From Medicago truncatula (lineage: Eukaryota > Streptophyta > Magnoliopsida > Fabales > Fabaceae), in NCBI RefSeq assembly GCF_003473485.1, contig NC_053046.1, positions 30,829,332 to 30,893,331 of the forward strand: DNA of 64,000 nt, in the 5' to 3' direction. This document shows, piece by piece, positions 1 to 12,900 of the stretch; positions within the stretch are counted from its first letter, which is position 1; each line of letters opens with the position of its first letter. The notes below the pieces were generated by a model. The model was not told the DNA's origin. It ran no database searches and saw only the letters and a list, made by a program, of their open reading frames with translations. A program made the position numbers and the translations under genes.

Positions 1-174
1 GTTATAGAAATATTTATTCATAAGCACTTGTATGATTAGAGTTGACGCTATAACTTAAGCAGACAGAGTCTTGGTATCTACCTAAATGCATAGTTTCATC
101 ATCTACAGTTACAAATGGAACAAGTTATGGAGATTACTAAACTGAATAGATGAATATTATGCAATGCTAAATAC

Positions 175-974
175 CTTCTTGGCGCGCTTCACAGCGACAA
201 TTGTTCCATCATTAAGCTTTCCTCTATAGACAGTTCCAAATCCACCTTCTCCAATTTGATTATCTTGAGAGAATTTTGCAGTTGACTTGTAAATTTCTTC
301 AAAAGTGAAATTCCCAGTTCCAAGCTGTTCACTTGTAGTACTAGATGATGCATAGGAAGAAGAAAATCTCCATTTTGAAGAATTCTTGTTACTACTTTCG
401 GATGATAAATCAGTTGAAGCTGCAAATTAAGATACATCTTAATCAATATTGGAAAATCTCAACTTACTTTTTCCGGTCTATATACCGTCACAATATGACT
501 AATTTATGGTAGTGTACATATTGAAATGACTATGCATGCATGTACTTTTTTCCATGATTTGATCATAGTTTTACATAAAGGATTGAGCATAATCTATTTT
601 TGGTCTTAACTCTGAAACCTCTCGTGCCAGAGGAAAATGACCTTGATAATCCAAAGTTCAGCCGAGAGGTTGAATACAATAAAAACATTTCAAATAAACT
701 AAAAAGCAAAAAAATATTGTTTTTCATCATACTTACATGATAACATCAATCTTGGTTTTGATGTATTTTTTCTGTCATCATTTCCAATAACTTTTGAAGC
801 TGTTTTTCTTCTGCCAGAGAAAATCAAAGCAAATATTTTGACAACAGATTTGAAACTTTTCAGTGCTGAATTCTGCTTCTTTGTTGAATCAATTTCTGAA
901 CTATGTTGAAAATTAGAATTCTTTGTTCTTTGACTAGACTGATATTGCAAATTGGTGCTTGCTGATTTCTTCAT
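175..974 (-). CDS. Calmodulin-binding receptor-like cytoplasmic kinase (CRCK family), 5' part
   Basis: Two exons are visible, 974-737 and 419-175 (minus strand). They are joined by a GT-AG intron with donor GTAAGT and acceptor TTTGCAG, phase 1 on both sides. Exon 1 gives a basic, Ser-rich leader with a short hydrophobic patch ([14 protein letters not shown]). Exon 2 gives a Ser-rich linker, then the start of a protein kinase domain: [14 protein letters not shown], the glycine-rich loop GEGGFGTVY and the VAVKRAKK lysine strand. This layout, and the AVKRAKK sequence, fit the plant CRCK cytoplasmic kinases, which bind calmodulin next to the kinase domain; the rest of the kinase lies left of the window. 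The ATG at 974 is the first in-frame start; a stop lies just upstream of the TTG at 1007. The family is inferred from remembered relatives. The gene model is well supported by phase. Confidence 0.82.
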
Positions 975-1020
975 TTGTTGATGCCAAAACTGTTGTTGAA
1001 GATCCAAAGATCATTTCTTG

Positions 1021-3283
1021 TACCAAAAATTTAAGATAAATGCAATCATTGCATTTGGTCTTTTCTTCCCTTATAATTTATTTCTCTAAGACCATTTCTT
1101 CAAAGAGATTTTGTTTCAGTCCAACCAAAATGAGTTGCTTGCAATACTTGTTTTAAATGTTATGTTATTGTTTAGGTAACATTTTACAAGTCAAAGTCGT
1201 ACAAATATTTATAGCTTTTGGCCCCCATGACAAATATACTAATAGAAGCAAAATATACTTTGTCACCTTATAATTCTTTTTTTTTTAAATGGTTGTCAAT
1301 TTTAATATTTTAATTTATTCAAATTATTTATCACCTTAAAGATGATACTTCCTAAATTTATTATCAAATTAAAAAAAATGGAATTATATAATTTAATTAA
1401 ATCACATAGAAATTTAATTAAATAAGTTAATAAACTATAAATTGTACTATAGATTTTGTGGAATGTTCTCTATAATTCAATATTTTTACTCAAAGTTAAT
1501 TAATATTTAAACACAGAATAGAAACAAAAGTTGGTTTTTTCTTTAAAATAAAAAAGAGAAATACTACTAAATGCATTTGTTACGAAATAAACCGTACATT
1601 TGTCTTATTGTAACTTTAAAGATTAATTTTTATTTCATTAATTATTTTGTTTTTTTTATCTTCTTAACAAGTGTTTTTAACATTTTCCTTCAAAAAAATA
1701 AAGTGTTTTTAATCATCGAGGAATTCTAAATTGTGCCAAATTTTTAATCTTAGGCACAAAGTCAAAGTGGGAAAAAATAAAAACCAAATCAATGTTGCTG
1801 TAATGAATACCAGGTCAATATGCTATAGTAGTTGGACATCATTAATAAATACCGACATATCATATCTCCAACTGTGATTCCTTGGCCAATATGATCATTT
1901 ATTTCAGTCCCACAGCTAAGGACGGCTGTACAAGTCGATAGGGTCATTTCTCCTTACTTTGTTGAGAGTAGTTAGGTGAGAGAGACAGAATGAGAAGAGA
2001 AGAGAAGAATTGGAGTGACTATTTGACATTAATTTAAGATGCAATTAAATTTGAAAGGATTTCTAACAATTTTTTTTTTTTATATATTTTATGATCCTTT
2101 ATGATAAAATTTTATTTTTATCTTTGCTGAGAAATGTGGTGAATGTGTTGGACGATGTCCGTGTCTAATTCAAAAATATAGTAGTTTTGTCTTCTCTATT
2201 TCTTATCACTTGCTCTTTTGTTCTTGAGTATGAATCAAATTGATACTCCAAAATTTACGATGCACATTTTATTGTTTGCATCAATTATTTGTACTAGATC
2301 TCGTGGTTCCACTCATATTCTCCAATTTGGATTTTCTCATTCCCCCATTCTCTTTTGTTGTTCAATTTGTGTCTATCTCTCCCTCTCTCTTAATCTTTTC
2401 TTTATATTTTGATCTTATATTTTTATTTTCTTTCTCTCTTGATCTTCTCTCTTTAATTTAGAGAGAGATAGATACAACTTGGTGAAGGAGGGAGAATGAT
2501 AGAATTAGAGGAAGTAGAGGATCTAAATCGAATATTCACTTCTATCAAATCACATTAAATCACATATATTTTTCGCATTTTTCTCTTTCCTCGCTTGCTT
2601 CAATTTTCTCCAAACAAAAGTCACTAGGATCAACAGTACTTAATGATGTCAATTATCTGCATAACTCTTCTGCCTATTCAAAGATATTTTCATTTTTTCT
2701 TGAATTAACCTTATCTTTTTAGTAGTCTCTTGAATTATCTCAGGTAGAAGTATTTCTTTGTCCCCGACTTCTAACAAACACAAAGGCATTTTGCACTTCA
2801 TGCCTTATACAATGCTTCAAATGCACAACAAAAGTGTGGTGGGCCCATAACCCACAGAACCCTCGGTCGAAACCATGTTTTGATACCAAATATAATATCT
2901 TTCTTAATTTATTTGAGGTGTCAGAAATTGATATAGATACATTATATCAAGTCTACAATTTCACACTTAACGATAAATTACATACTTATCTTAAACATAA
3001 CATATAGAAAACATAAAACAAAGTCCGCCACAACAGATAGCATAAATAAATGTCTTAGACAATAAGAACATAGTATTCTAAATTGGGAGTTGCATGAAAA
3101 CCTAAAGGGGTTAAATTATATTATACCCTTTCTGATGTATTTCCCTCATAATAATATAAGCAAGTACAATAAATCTTAATTCCAATGAGGTTGACAAACA
3201 CAAACCACGTGCACAACAACAAAATAACAAATTACAAAATAAATATTGTCAACGCCTTACGACTTAGAAGATTAAATATTTAC
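1021..3283. other. Intergenic, AT-rich
   Basis: Upstream region of the kinase gene. No convincing coding exon is seen on either strand. A pyrimidine-rich stretch (about 2330-2460) gives only low-complexity open frames. Confidence 0.6.
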
Positions 3284-3656
3284 CTTTTGGTTTTAATGAC
3301 TTGCTAGACTTTGAGGCTTTCTTTACACTTTCTACTTGCAACTCCAACACCTTCTTCGAAGGTTTTCGCTTTCTTTTAATTTGTGTTCCCTCGGCATCAT
3401 TTGTATGGTAAATTGGAATCTGAATAAAGACAAGCTTGCATAGGGTTTTTTTGCAAAACTTTTCTTTTTATAACTTTACCATTCATAACATCCCACAGTA
3501 ATAGCGACTTGTCAGCAGCAGATACAAGAATCCGATTAACGCATTTTGACCAACAAATACTTGTCATGGGAGAAGAACATTCATTATCTCGAAGCTCTTT
3601 AGCAATGCCCCTGGTTTCAAAATCCCAGATAACGCAACTTCCATCATTGGACCCAG
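3284..3656 (-). pseudogene. Fragment of RBL/RBBP5-like WD40 COMPASS subunit gene
   Basis: The minus strand from 3656 reads AGSNDGSCVIWDFETRGIAK, then LVSAADKSLLLWDV, which is one WD40 repeat and the start of the next. It matches what I remember of plant RBL, the homologue of RBBP5 in histone H3K4 methyltransferase (COMPASS) complexes. It opens after an intact acceptor (TTTATTCAG before 3656). After the words KVLQKNPMQA the frame is lost. Near 3419 a second acceptor-like site (TTTATTCAG) leads into a basic stretch, KRKRKPSKKVLELQ, which ends at a donor (GTAAAT, 3283). Two exon pieces therefore seem to have been brought together by an internal deletion. No start, C-terminal domain or further exons are visible within 2 kb. 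The best reading is a broken gene fragment; exons hidden in longer introns are a less likely alternative. Confidence 0.6.
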
Positions 3657-5077
3657 CTGAATAAATTGATCAAATATAAGCACAATGAGTTAGAATGTGG
3701 AAAATGTATAATACCTCCAATGAATAGTAATTCATAGAACGCTCTCTATAATAATTACCCAATTCACACATTCATTGAACACTTGCTAGAATCAAAACCT
3801 CATATTAAGGGCAAGAATTTTTTTTTTACTCATTTTAGCTATTCAAAAGAGAAAAACATACTATAAATCACAGGCACAAACATGTGACACGGCACTAACA
3901 AGTCAACAACTGTAATAATTTGAAGAAAAAAAATTACATAAGTGAATGTAATTACATATGTTGGCATCGGACATGACACAGTTAGACAATAGATACGCCT
4001 TCAATTAAAAGTGTTGGTGCTTCAAAGTTCTAAACCATGAAAATAGAAAGAGATAGTTAAAGTAAAATAAGATAGGAGAGATTAGAGAAGAGTGTGAGAG
4101 GGAAAGCTAGAAGTTGAAAATATGATAGTTTTAGGGGGTGTATAAAAAGTAAAATAGATTTTTTTTTCTTTCTCTTAATTCAATTTTTATACAAAATAAC
4201 TTAAAAGTAAAATAAATTCACACGAGGCTTCATACACACACACTTATTCAATCAAATTGATCTAAATATTAATCTGCAAAAAACTCACAATACTCAAGTT
4301 AATAATAAAATTATTAAAATATTGGGTTTTTGTACTCTTTTAAACAAAAAATATTGATCAAATAATCATACTTTCAAATCTACAATGTTGACGCACAAAT
4401 CATTAATTGAATATGTACTTAATCAAATTTGATATTTCAATAGGAACCAACCAAAAGAACACTACAACAATCTAAAAAATTAGATAAGATTTACTCAGAC
4501 CATGAAATCACGGAAAAAAACACAAGAGATATTTGAACTATGTAAAAACTATTTATTTAGATTAAAATAAAGGGGAAAATAAAGAGGAAATTTCATGTTC
4601 CAAAATTATAATTTCTTGATCTATGTTTTTTTTTTTTGAAGGAGTTTCTCGATCTATGTATTTTGTTGTACATATTTGGTGGAAATAAAACATTGGTAAA
4701 GAGTCAGCAACATGATTAGGCTATCAAAAAACGTATTCTAACTTGCATCGAGACAACTTAGAGAGAACTCCAGTAACTTTAAAACTAATTCAATAATGAC
4801 ACATGTGATATTTCATAGGAGAACAAACTCATTACTTATAATGGTAGCCCATAAATCAGCCATTATGCTAGAACAAACTCCCAAACCACGCAAGATTCCA
4901 ACCACAAACTTGCTACCAAGGTTAACAGAGACACTGCGGTACTATATACATCCTATAATAATTATTAAAGTTTTAGATTTGTCATTTATCTTTTTTGAAT
5001 TTTATTTTTTTAAGTATTGATGTGTTATTACCATTAAACTTTTTTTTTTAAGGGAACTTGCTTATATGATTTTATTA
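3657..5077. other. Intergenic, AT-rich
   Basis: No gene recognised. The 74-codon open frame near 4796-5020 shows no domain or splice context and looks like chance. Confidence 0.5.
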
Positions 5078-5400
5078 GCGATCAAATCGCAAATATATGG
5101 TGGTACATAAGAATCAAATGGAAGCTATCTAAAGATGGGATTATCTTCACTAAGACGTGAACAATCTCATTAGTTTGCCTTCGATTAAACTAAACATGGA
5201 AGTTATAAAAATAAAAATAAAAAATTTGTTTAAATCCATACATAGTTCTTTCAAATTCAGTGATATCATTGTTTCCATGTTGAAACTAATCAGCCACTTT
5301 CCTTGAATCTAGAACAAAATGTATGTTATCCTGATGAAGGTCAGACACCTATAAAATGGCATGATAAAGTCCCAACGCTTCCCTAACGTCCTTTTAACAC
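5078..5400 (-). mobile_element. LINE-type RNase H (RVT_3) relic
   Basis: The minus strand reads REALGLYHAIL, HQDNIHFVLDSRKVAD and later FNRRQTNEIVHVLVK. This is the order of the RNase H-like domain (EALGL..A, the LDSK acidic strand, the RRxxNE..H.L end) found at the C-terminus of plant non-LTR retrotransposons and in stand-alone RVT_3 genes. Several stops interrupt it. No reverse transcriptase remains next to it. The related piece at 49123-49413 belongs to the same type. Confidence 0.6.
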
Positions 5401-5624
5401 AGCGGCGAGAAACAAATAGTCTTTGCTAGCACAAAGCATCCATCTTTCTAACGAACACGCGCTTATCTTATTTTTTAAGTATGAAAAGGACGCGTTTATT
5501 GATGACTAAATTTGGCAAGTGTACCAAATTGTTTCCATGTAATAAAGTAGTAAGTAAAATCGTCTCCACATGGATGTCGTTTCGACGAAGCAACTAGCTA
5601 AACCTATTAAAAGCAATAAATTTG

Positions 5625-5626
5625 AT

Positions 5627-5657
<31 letters not shown>

Positions 5658-5666
5658 GGGGGGGGG
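5625..5666. repeat. (TG)n tract followed by 26 consecutive G
   Basis: An alternating TG run of about 8 units (5625-5640) passes directly into an uninterrupted run of 26 G (5641-5666). Such a long G homopolymer is rare in plant DNA and could form a G-quadruplex. Its true length may be uncertain because polymerases and sequencers slip on it. Confidence 0.95.
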
Positions 5667-7143
5667 CATAAAAAGTTTGATTTAGAGTTTTAGCGACGAT
5701 TAGGAATGAATGTAAATACAATTACCAGTTTTTAAATAAGGATTCTCATTTAAGTTGTTAGTTTGGTGGGATCTAACGTCCTTTCAGAAGTCATGTTGCC
5801 CCTAATAACCTTAAAGGTCATACGTGCAATACGGGGTACAAGCTCGTCAATCCTCTAAAATTTCGTACACAGTTGGATAGTTATTAAGGCAGGGACTTAC
5901 GCTACATGTAATTGAAATGTATCATAGTTGGAATTCTTACAAATCTTACAATTTCACCACATACCCTATTAACCCTAATTGATTAAAGAAATAATAATAA
6001 CCTTAGTTTATTAGAGAAAGAAGGATATAATTCATTTGTAACGAATCTGATATAAGCCTGACACCAATCTGCCCTAATCTATGATGATCAATCACGCTGA
6101 CAAGATATGTCACCTTAAGACATGAAAGCATTAAATTGCATGATACATATAATAATTAAATAGATCTCAAATCTTAACTGAATAAAACACTTGCATTAAT
6201 AAAATCCAACAAAAAAATATATTCATCTTAAAATCTTAATGAAAAGGTATTTACTTACTCATGGTAAAAATAAAAGGCATAATACAAAAAGAAATAAAAT
6301 ATACCTTAACATTAAAGGTTGAGGAGAGAGACTCCTCTTGATGCTTCAAGCACTTGCCTTCCTCTTTAACCGCCAAATTCCGGATGAATATTTGTGAACG
6401 AGATGGTGGCGTAATAATTTAAGTGACCAAGGCAGAAACATAAAATGAGTTGAAGAATAAAATTTATGCTAAAAATACTATTCTAAAGTCAAAAGTTTAT
6501 AATTCTTACTTTAAGTTAAAATAAACTAGTGCAATAAAAATAAACTTTAATCAATTTTACTATATAATAATCAAACATTTTAAAATCAACGTTACACCTC
6601 TTAAATCATTTTTGTCTGATACAAAAATGCAATCAAATACACACACGGGGTTTGAGTATTCCAAGACTATACACAGTGAAGGCCTTAAAGGGGATATTAT
6701 ATTTTTGATGAATAGTATTGGATAGCTCCATTACTTGGTGGGAGATTAAGTGAAGAATGACAACTAAAGTTCACATTTTCTAATTGTCATGTGTTGTATA
6801 AGAGAGACCAACTATCTACCGGGTGTAAAATCGACGACGTCGAAGAGGACAACCGGAGAAGGTTGAGAAGCAGTTGAGGCTTGCACCACCAGTAGAAAGG
6901 TGCACATAACAGACGTGAGAGGCAATTTGGATTAAGTGGTGGGTCAATTGAACTTAAGTTTAATCTTGAAGAGAAGTAAAAAAAATAAGATAGTCTTGAA
7001 GTCCACATTGGAGGTTTTGGTAAACTTAGAGAAGCAAACGAGTTATAAATAAGTAGTATAGTCTCATTGTGAATTAGAGTTCATAATGAACAAGTGGCCA
7101 TTGTGTGTATACATTGCCAACTTTATATGTTTTATTTTTATTT

Positions 7144-8465
7144 GGGTTAATAGATCTTTATCCTGTAATATAGGGTACTTTTGGTTTTGCCCCTTATAAT
7201 TTTATTTTTTTTAGATTCCGTCTTTGTAAAATGAAGATTCTTCACGATTGCCCCCTAAGCCCATTGACTCAGCAGAATCTATGATGTGGCACCTACATGG
7301 CTTTTTCATTTTATTTTTCATTTTTTTTGCTTGCCACGCGGAAAAACTAGTTTACACGTCATTTTTATTTAAAAAAATTAAAATATAATATAACATTTAA
7401 AAAATCAAAAATCATTTTTTAAAAAATCTGAAAATTAATTTTAAAAATCTGAAAAAATTCAACCTATTTTTTTAAATCGAAAAAAAATTAGATTTTTTTT
7501 TCCAAAAATTAAAAAACATTTAGATTTTTTTCCGAAATAGAAAATTGTCTTATCATTTTCGAAATGAAAAAAAATGCAGATTCTTTTCAAAATAAAAAAG
7601 TTTTTTTAATTTTTTCTACAAAGAATGAAAATTCTGGAAAATATTTTAATTTTTAAAAATCTGGATATAAATGTTTTTAAATTCCAACTATATAATCTGA
7701 AGAAAAAAAATTGATTTTATTTAAATTTTTAAAATCTGGAAAATATTCTCAGATTTTTAAAATTTGTAAAATTTAAGACAATATTTCAAGATTTTATAAA
7801 AAATTTCAAAAACAAATTTGAATTTATTCTAAATTTAAAATTTTCGAAAAAAAATCTGAAGTTAAGATTTTAAAAATATAAATAAAATCAATTTTTTTTC
7901 AGATTATATAGTTGGAATTTAAAAACATTTATATCTAGATTTTTAAAAAATTTAAAAACATTTATATGTAGATTTTTAAAAATTAAATTTTTTTTCAGAA
8001 TTTTCATTCTTTGTAGAAAAAATTAAAAAAACCTTTTTATTTAAAAAAAAATCTGCATTTTTTTTAATTTCGAAAAATATAACACAATTCTCTATTTCGG
8101 AAAAAAATCTAATTTTTTTTTTATATTTTGGAAAAAAAATCTAATATTTTTTCGATCAAAAAAAATAGTTTGAATTTTTTTCAGATTTTTTAAAATTTTG
8201 AAAATTAATTTTCAGATTTTTTAAAAAATGATTTTCGATTTTTTAAATTTTATTTTATATTTGAATTTTTTTAAATAAAAATGACGTGTAAACTATTTTT
8301 TACGCGTGGCAAGCAAAAAAAAATAAAAATAAAAAGCCATGTAGGTGCCACATCAAAGATTCTGCTGAGTCATTGGGCTTAGGAGGCAATCGTGAAGAAT
8401 CTTCATTTTACAAGGACGGAATCTAAAAAAAAAAAATTTACAAGAGGGTAAAGACCTATTAACCC
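7144..8465. mobile_element. Foldback Mutator-like (MULE-type) non-autonomous element, 1,322 bp
   Basis: Left end GGGTTAATAG at 7144 and right end CTATTAACCC at 8465 are inverted copies. The inverted similarity continues inward almost to the middle, near 7800: for example GATTCTGCTGAGTCA-type segments at 7258-7285 and 8358-8385, and ACACGTCATTTTTAT against its complement. The body is A/T-homopolymer rich and has no reading frame. A perfect 9-bp direct repeat TTTTTATTT flanks it (7135-7143 and 8466-8474), the target-site duplication length of Mutator-like elements. The low complexity of that 9-mer is a caveat, but the match lies exactly at both ends. Confidence 0.8.
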
Positions 8466-8474
8466 TTTTTATTT

Positions 8475-9925
8475 TTATTGGGTCTTGAATCTTGATGCAT
8501 AAATATTGTAAATTTGTTGCTTTTTTTTTATAGTTTAGGTGTACAGAAATAAGATGCATTGATGGGCGTTCAAGATGATAATGATAATGAAGAAAATTAA
8601 GGGGAGTTAAAGTTTGCAGTTGTTAATTAATATATTATTAATAAAATATAAAAAAAAAATTCCCAAATTATTTTGCAACAAATGATCTGTAGAAAACAAT
8701 TCAAACTAGGTCTCTTCTCTTGTATGTTTGGATGCAAACAACACATGAACACACGATCAGGAGCTTATATTTTGCACTCATGTTACTACCTGCACTTTAG
8801 TTCCATTATTTGGAGGTTGTAACAAAGACACCAAGATCTTCACATCAATTGTGAGACTTGCAAATCACGAAAACTCTAGCAACTAAGATCATCACACTTG
8901 AGGTCGACTCTTCACACACCTTAACAAAGTGAGGGCCAAGCTCACTTTGATTTGCAAGAAAGCAGCAACGACTAAGACCAACTACTCCAACCACACCACC
9001 GCAGTTAACCGATTGTTGCTTCAACCACTTTCTCTTTCAACCACCGCAGTCAACCGCCAAGTTCCTCCTTAACTTGCCTTCCTCTTGATTGACCACACCA
9101 CAAAAATCGCCAAGTATCGCGTCTTCCCTCCTATTTGTAACTGCAATTGGTTCTTCTTAAGCGGAAGATTCTAGAAAGAGTGGACAAAATATGAGAGGAG
9201 GTGGGAGAATAGTGATATAAAAGTAAGCATTATGCTAACAAGTACCCAAGAACACTATTAAACAATATTTAAACTTCTACAAAGTTGAATACACCATTTT
9301 CAAATACAATAGTTATATATTTGTTTTCTTAACTAGTGTTTTAAGGACACTCTTTATCATTTTCCTAAAAGTAAATATTAAAGGTACACCGTTGCATCAC
9401 TTAAATCTGGTGCACCTTAAACCATCCCATATTCTCCCATATTTTGTCCTTGTTCTTTCTATTTTCAATATAAGTAACGCTATTTGTTACGAATGATTAA
9501 CACAAGACATGCATAAAAATGAGGTTTTTGACCAATCTTCCAATCAAATTCTGGCTCGCCATACATGGAAGAGAAAGTAGTTATTATTTGCAAGTGTTAC
9601 ATGTTGTCACATAAGATTCTTGCAGTTCTTGCGAAATTTCTTTTGTAAGTCGTAACAATAAGAACTATTCTTTTAATACGTTCTCTACGGGTTAGAATAC
9701 CAAAAAGTCCAAATGGAAGTAGAAGAGACCTTCAATGTACATGAAAAAAAAAGAAAAAAACTAATACATCAATTTTACACTCAATATAGATGGCTGGTGT
9801 CTCTTATACAACAGAACATGACAGTTAGAAAATGTAAAATATCTCTGTCATTTGTCACTTTAACCTCCTCTCATATACAAGTAATCGAGCTGTACAATTG
9901 TACTCTATTTAGCTTCCGGTACCAG
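8475..9925. other. Intergenic, downstream of PHT4;3
   Basis: No coding exon recognised. It presumably includes the 3' UTR of the transporter gene next to 9926. The stretch 8900-9130 is richer in C but gives no sustained frame. Confidence 0.5.
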
Positions 9926-12900
9926 TCAACCAACTGTACATAAAATTAGAGATGCATTTCATTAGCAATATATAAATGAACAGGACCAAACAACTATTAC
10001 AACGTGAAATGGAAACCGGTGTAAAGCATTTTTTAAACATAACAAGAGCATTATGTAAAACATGTATGTGTGTGTACATTTATACTCACCAGGATCATCA
10101 AAATTTACTCTTTCTCCTGTAGAGTATAGGCAGTAGAAAAGGGCAGCAAGAAAATATAGGACTGATGTAAGCAACAAAAATCCTCGGAATGAACCAACTA
10201 GCTCAACAAAAAAGCCAGCTCCAACTGTTCCAATTATAGCAGCAAGTGTTCCAGCAGTATTTGCCATTCCTAAAACAAGAAATCAAGAAAGTACTCATCA
10301 TAAGAAATCTTAATCTAGGTACAAAGACAGGTATTTCACCCTATTATACCCATAGTTATACATCCCACTACCAAGAAGTAAAAAAAATCCATTTAATTTA
10401 ATAGTCAAATCCAAAGTGTTGTATTAGCCCCAGTTTCATAAAATTCCATGAACGTTTTCGCCGCCAGGTGTTTATACCACCATAGCACAGCTTGGCCAAT
10501 TAAATTCAAATAGGTTCAGAAGTCCAATGTAGAAGCTATCAATTTTAGTTCCCACACTAGCAAATGGAACTACTAAATTCTAGACCAAACATATAGCTAC
10601 CAGATTTATCTTTTACCACTTGCCACACAGAGATAACATAATACAGGTTCAAAACAATTTTAAGTGTTTACCGATGAAAAATGTTCTGCAAAAGTTATTA
10701 AATGTGTATTTGCCACATTAGATACAGTATCAGGAGGTTTGCAAGATAAAGTGGAAATCGTACCGTGTATAACACCAGAATACTGTGGTGCGATCTCCTG
10801 CGATGAAAAATGAATATAAATTAGAGCGACAAGACTTCTAAAGAAAATTTTATATATAGATAAATTTTACATGACTGAAATCAGAAACCTGAAAGTTCAC
10901 GAGAAATCCAGAGTGACCAAAGGATTTCAAGCCAAAGGCTAATGTTAGCCAAGCAGAAGCAACAGAGGGGTTCCTTGCAGTAGCTAAACCAATGAGGCTA
11001 ACTCCAGGACCAACAAAACCAATGGACTGCAGTGAATGAGCAGAATTAGCATTATCCACTACAACTAATACACAGTGAGAAGAATCAAAGCGAGACTGTA
11101 AAATGAGTAACGAAAACTAGAACAATAACAACCAAAGCTTTACTCTAATAAGTGAAGTCAGTTACATTATTAAAGACATCACTGTACTTCGTCCAAAACC
11201 AAAGACTCAAACTTTTAACATATTACATATACAACCAAGTGCTCTCGTGTTTCGGAAGTACCTAATTCCCATTGCTTTAAACAACCAATAGCCGAGAAAA
11301 CTGATGCTTTAACAGATTATTTCTCGATGCTCTTACATTTAAAAGATGAAATTTAAGCAAAGACAATCTTAAAAGTTTTACAGATTAAGAAAGAAGAATG
11401 ACGTCAGAACTTGGAAGAAGTTAAAATTGACTATTGAGATAACGACAAAGATACATAACCACTCAAGGTTGGCCTCTATCTCAAATTCTCCCAAAGATAC
11501 TCTTCGTACAGTTTTTCACAACTCAACATTACAACAGTAAAGATTTTATTTTTCACAAAGGCTCTGTTTGGTAAAAAGAAGCTATAAGCTAGCTGATAGC
11601 TGATAAGCTAGCTGATAGCTGAAAAGCTAGCTGATAGCTGGTAGCTGATAGCTGATAGCTTATAGCTGAAAAGCTTGCTTATTAAAAATAATGTGTTTGG
11701 TAAAATTAGCTGTTGAAGTGGCTGATAAATATAAAATGACATAAAAGGACATGTTTTTTTTTAATATACATATAGACACACACATTTTTTTTGTAATGTA
11801 TTTATTTTTTAATATTTTTAATTATAGTTAAATATGTTTTTGGTCCCTATAAATATTCAAACTTTTGGTCTTAGTCTCCATAAAAAAATTCTTCGACCTT
11901 TAATCCTAAAAAAAAATTCACTAACAATTTTGATCTCTGCTTAATGAGTCCCAAAAATAAGAGAAATGTGGAAACAAAATGTGAGGTAGAATATATAAAA
12001 TTTTACAACGTACAATAGACTAGTTATTTTTTCCTTTAAAAAAAAAATAGGCTAGTTATTTTTTGTGTGGTGTACGACATGTTAGTTATAACAAAATATA
12101 AAGCATTTCCATAAAAAAATATTATATATATATAAAGTGCTCCTTAAAAAAAACGGCATTTTATTTAAGGAAAAAATGGGGCGGTTATAAAGATGAACAT
12201 GGGTACTTATTTAATTAAAAAATAATTAATTAAATTAATAAGGTTAAAGTTGGAAGAAAATATAAAAAGCTACCAGCTATAAGCTAAAAAGCTACTTGAA
12301 ATAGCTTTTCAAAAAACGCTATAAGCTCATGAAAAAAGCTTGTTACCAAACACGTCACGTTTTCTTCTAACGAGCTTATAAGCTAATCCAACAAGCTATA
12401 AGCTAGCTTTTTTGTGTTACCAAACACAGCCAAAATCTGACATAATTTGTAACTAACAATTTCACAATTCCTCAAATCAAGGGATAAATTTGAATTACAG
12501 CCTCTCATTTTTTTTCCAATGTGTGTAACATACCTGCATAATCTTACGAGTCAATGTAACACTTGTACCACTTTGTATCATCATATCTGACCAAAAGCCA
12601 GCAAGGTAGTTCATGATAGCCATCACAACCCATGGAACAGCACTAAACCAAGCTGCCTGCCTGAGATCCACATGATATACCTATAATGGGATTTCTTTTA
12701 TACACGTTAATGTGTTGATTCTAAATATTTTTAGATCTTGAAACTTGACAATCACAAAGTTATAAATAATAAGCCTTACTGAGTTGAAGTATATGGGCAT
12801 CCAAGAAAGAACAACAAAAAACCCCTGTGAAATAATGAAAAATGAAGTTAAAAATGGAAACAAACGTGAATTTGCATGAATAATAATGGCAACACTGCAT

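Noticed and set aside
2218-2461. Two overlapping + strand ORFs
   Set aside because: Low-complexity pyrimidine-rich DNA; no splice or domain support.
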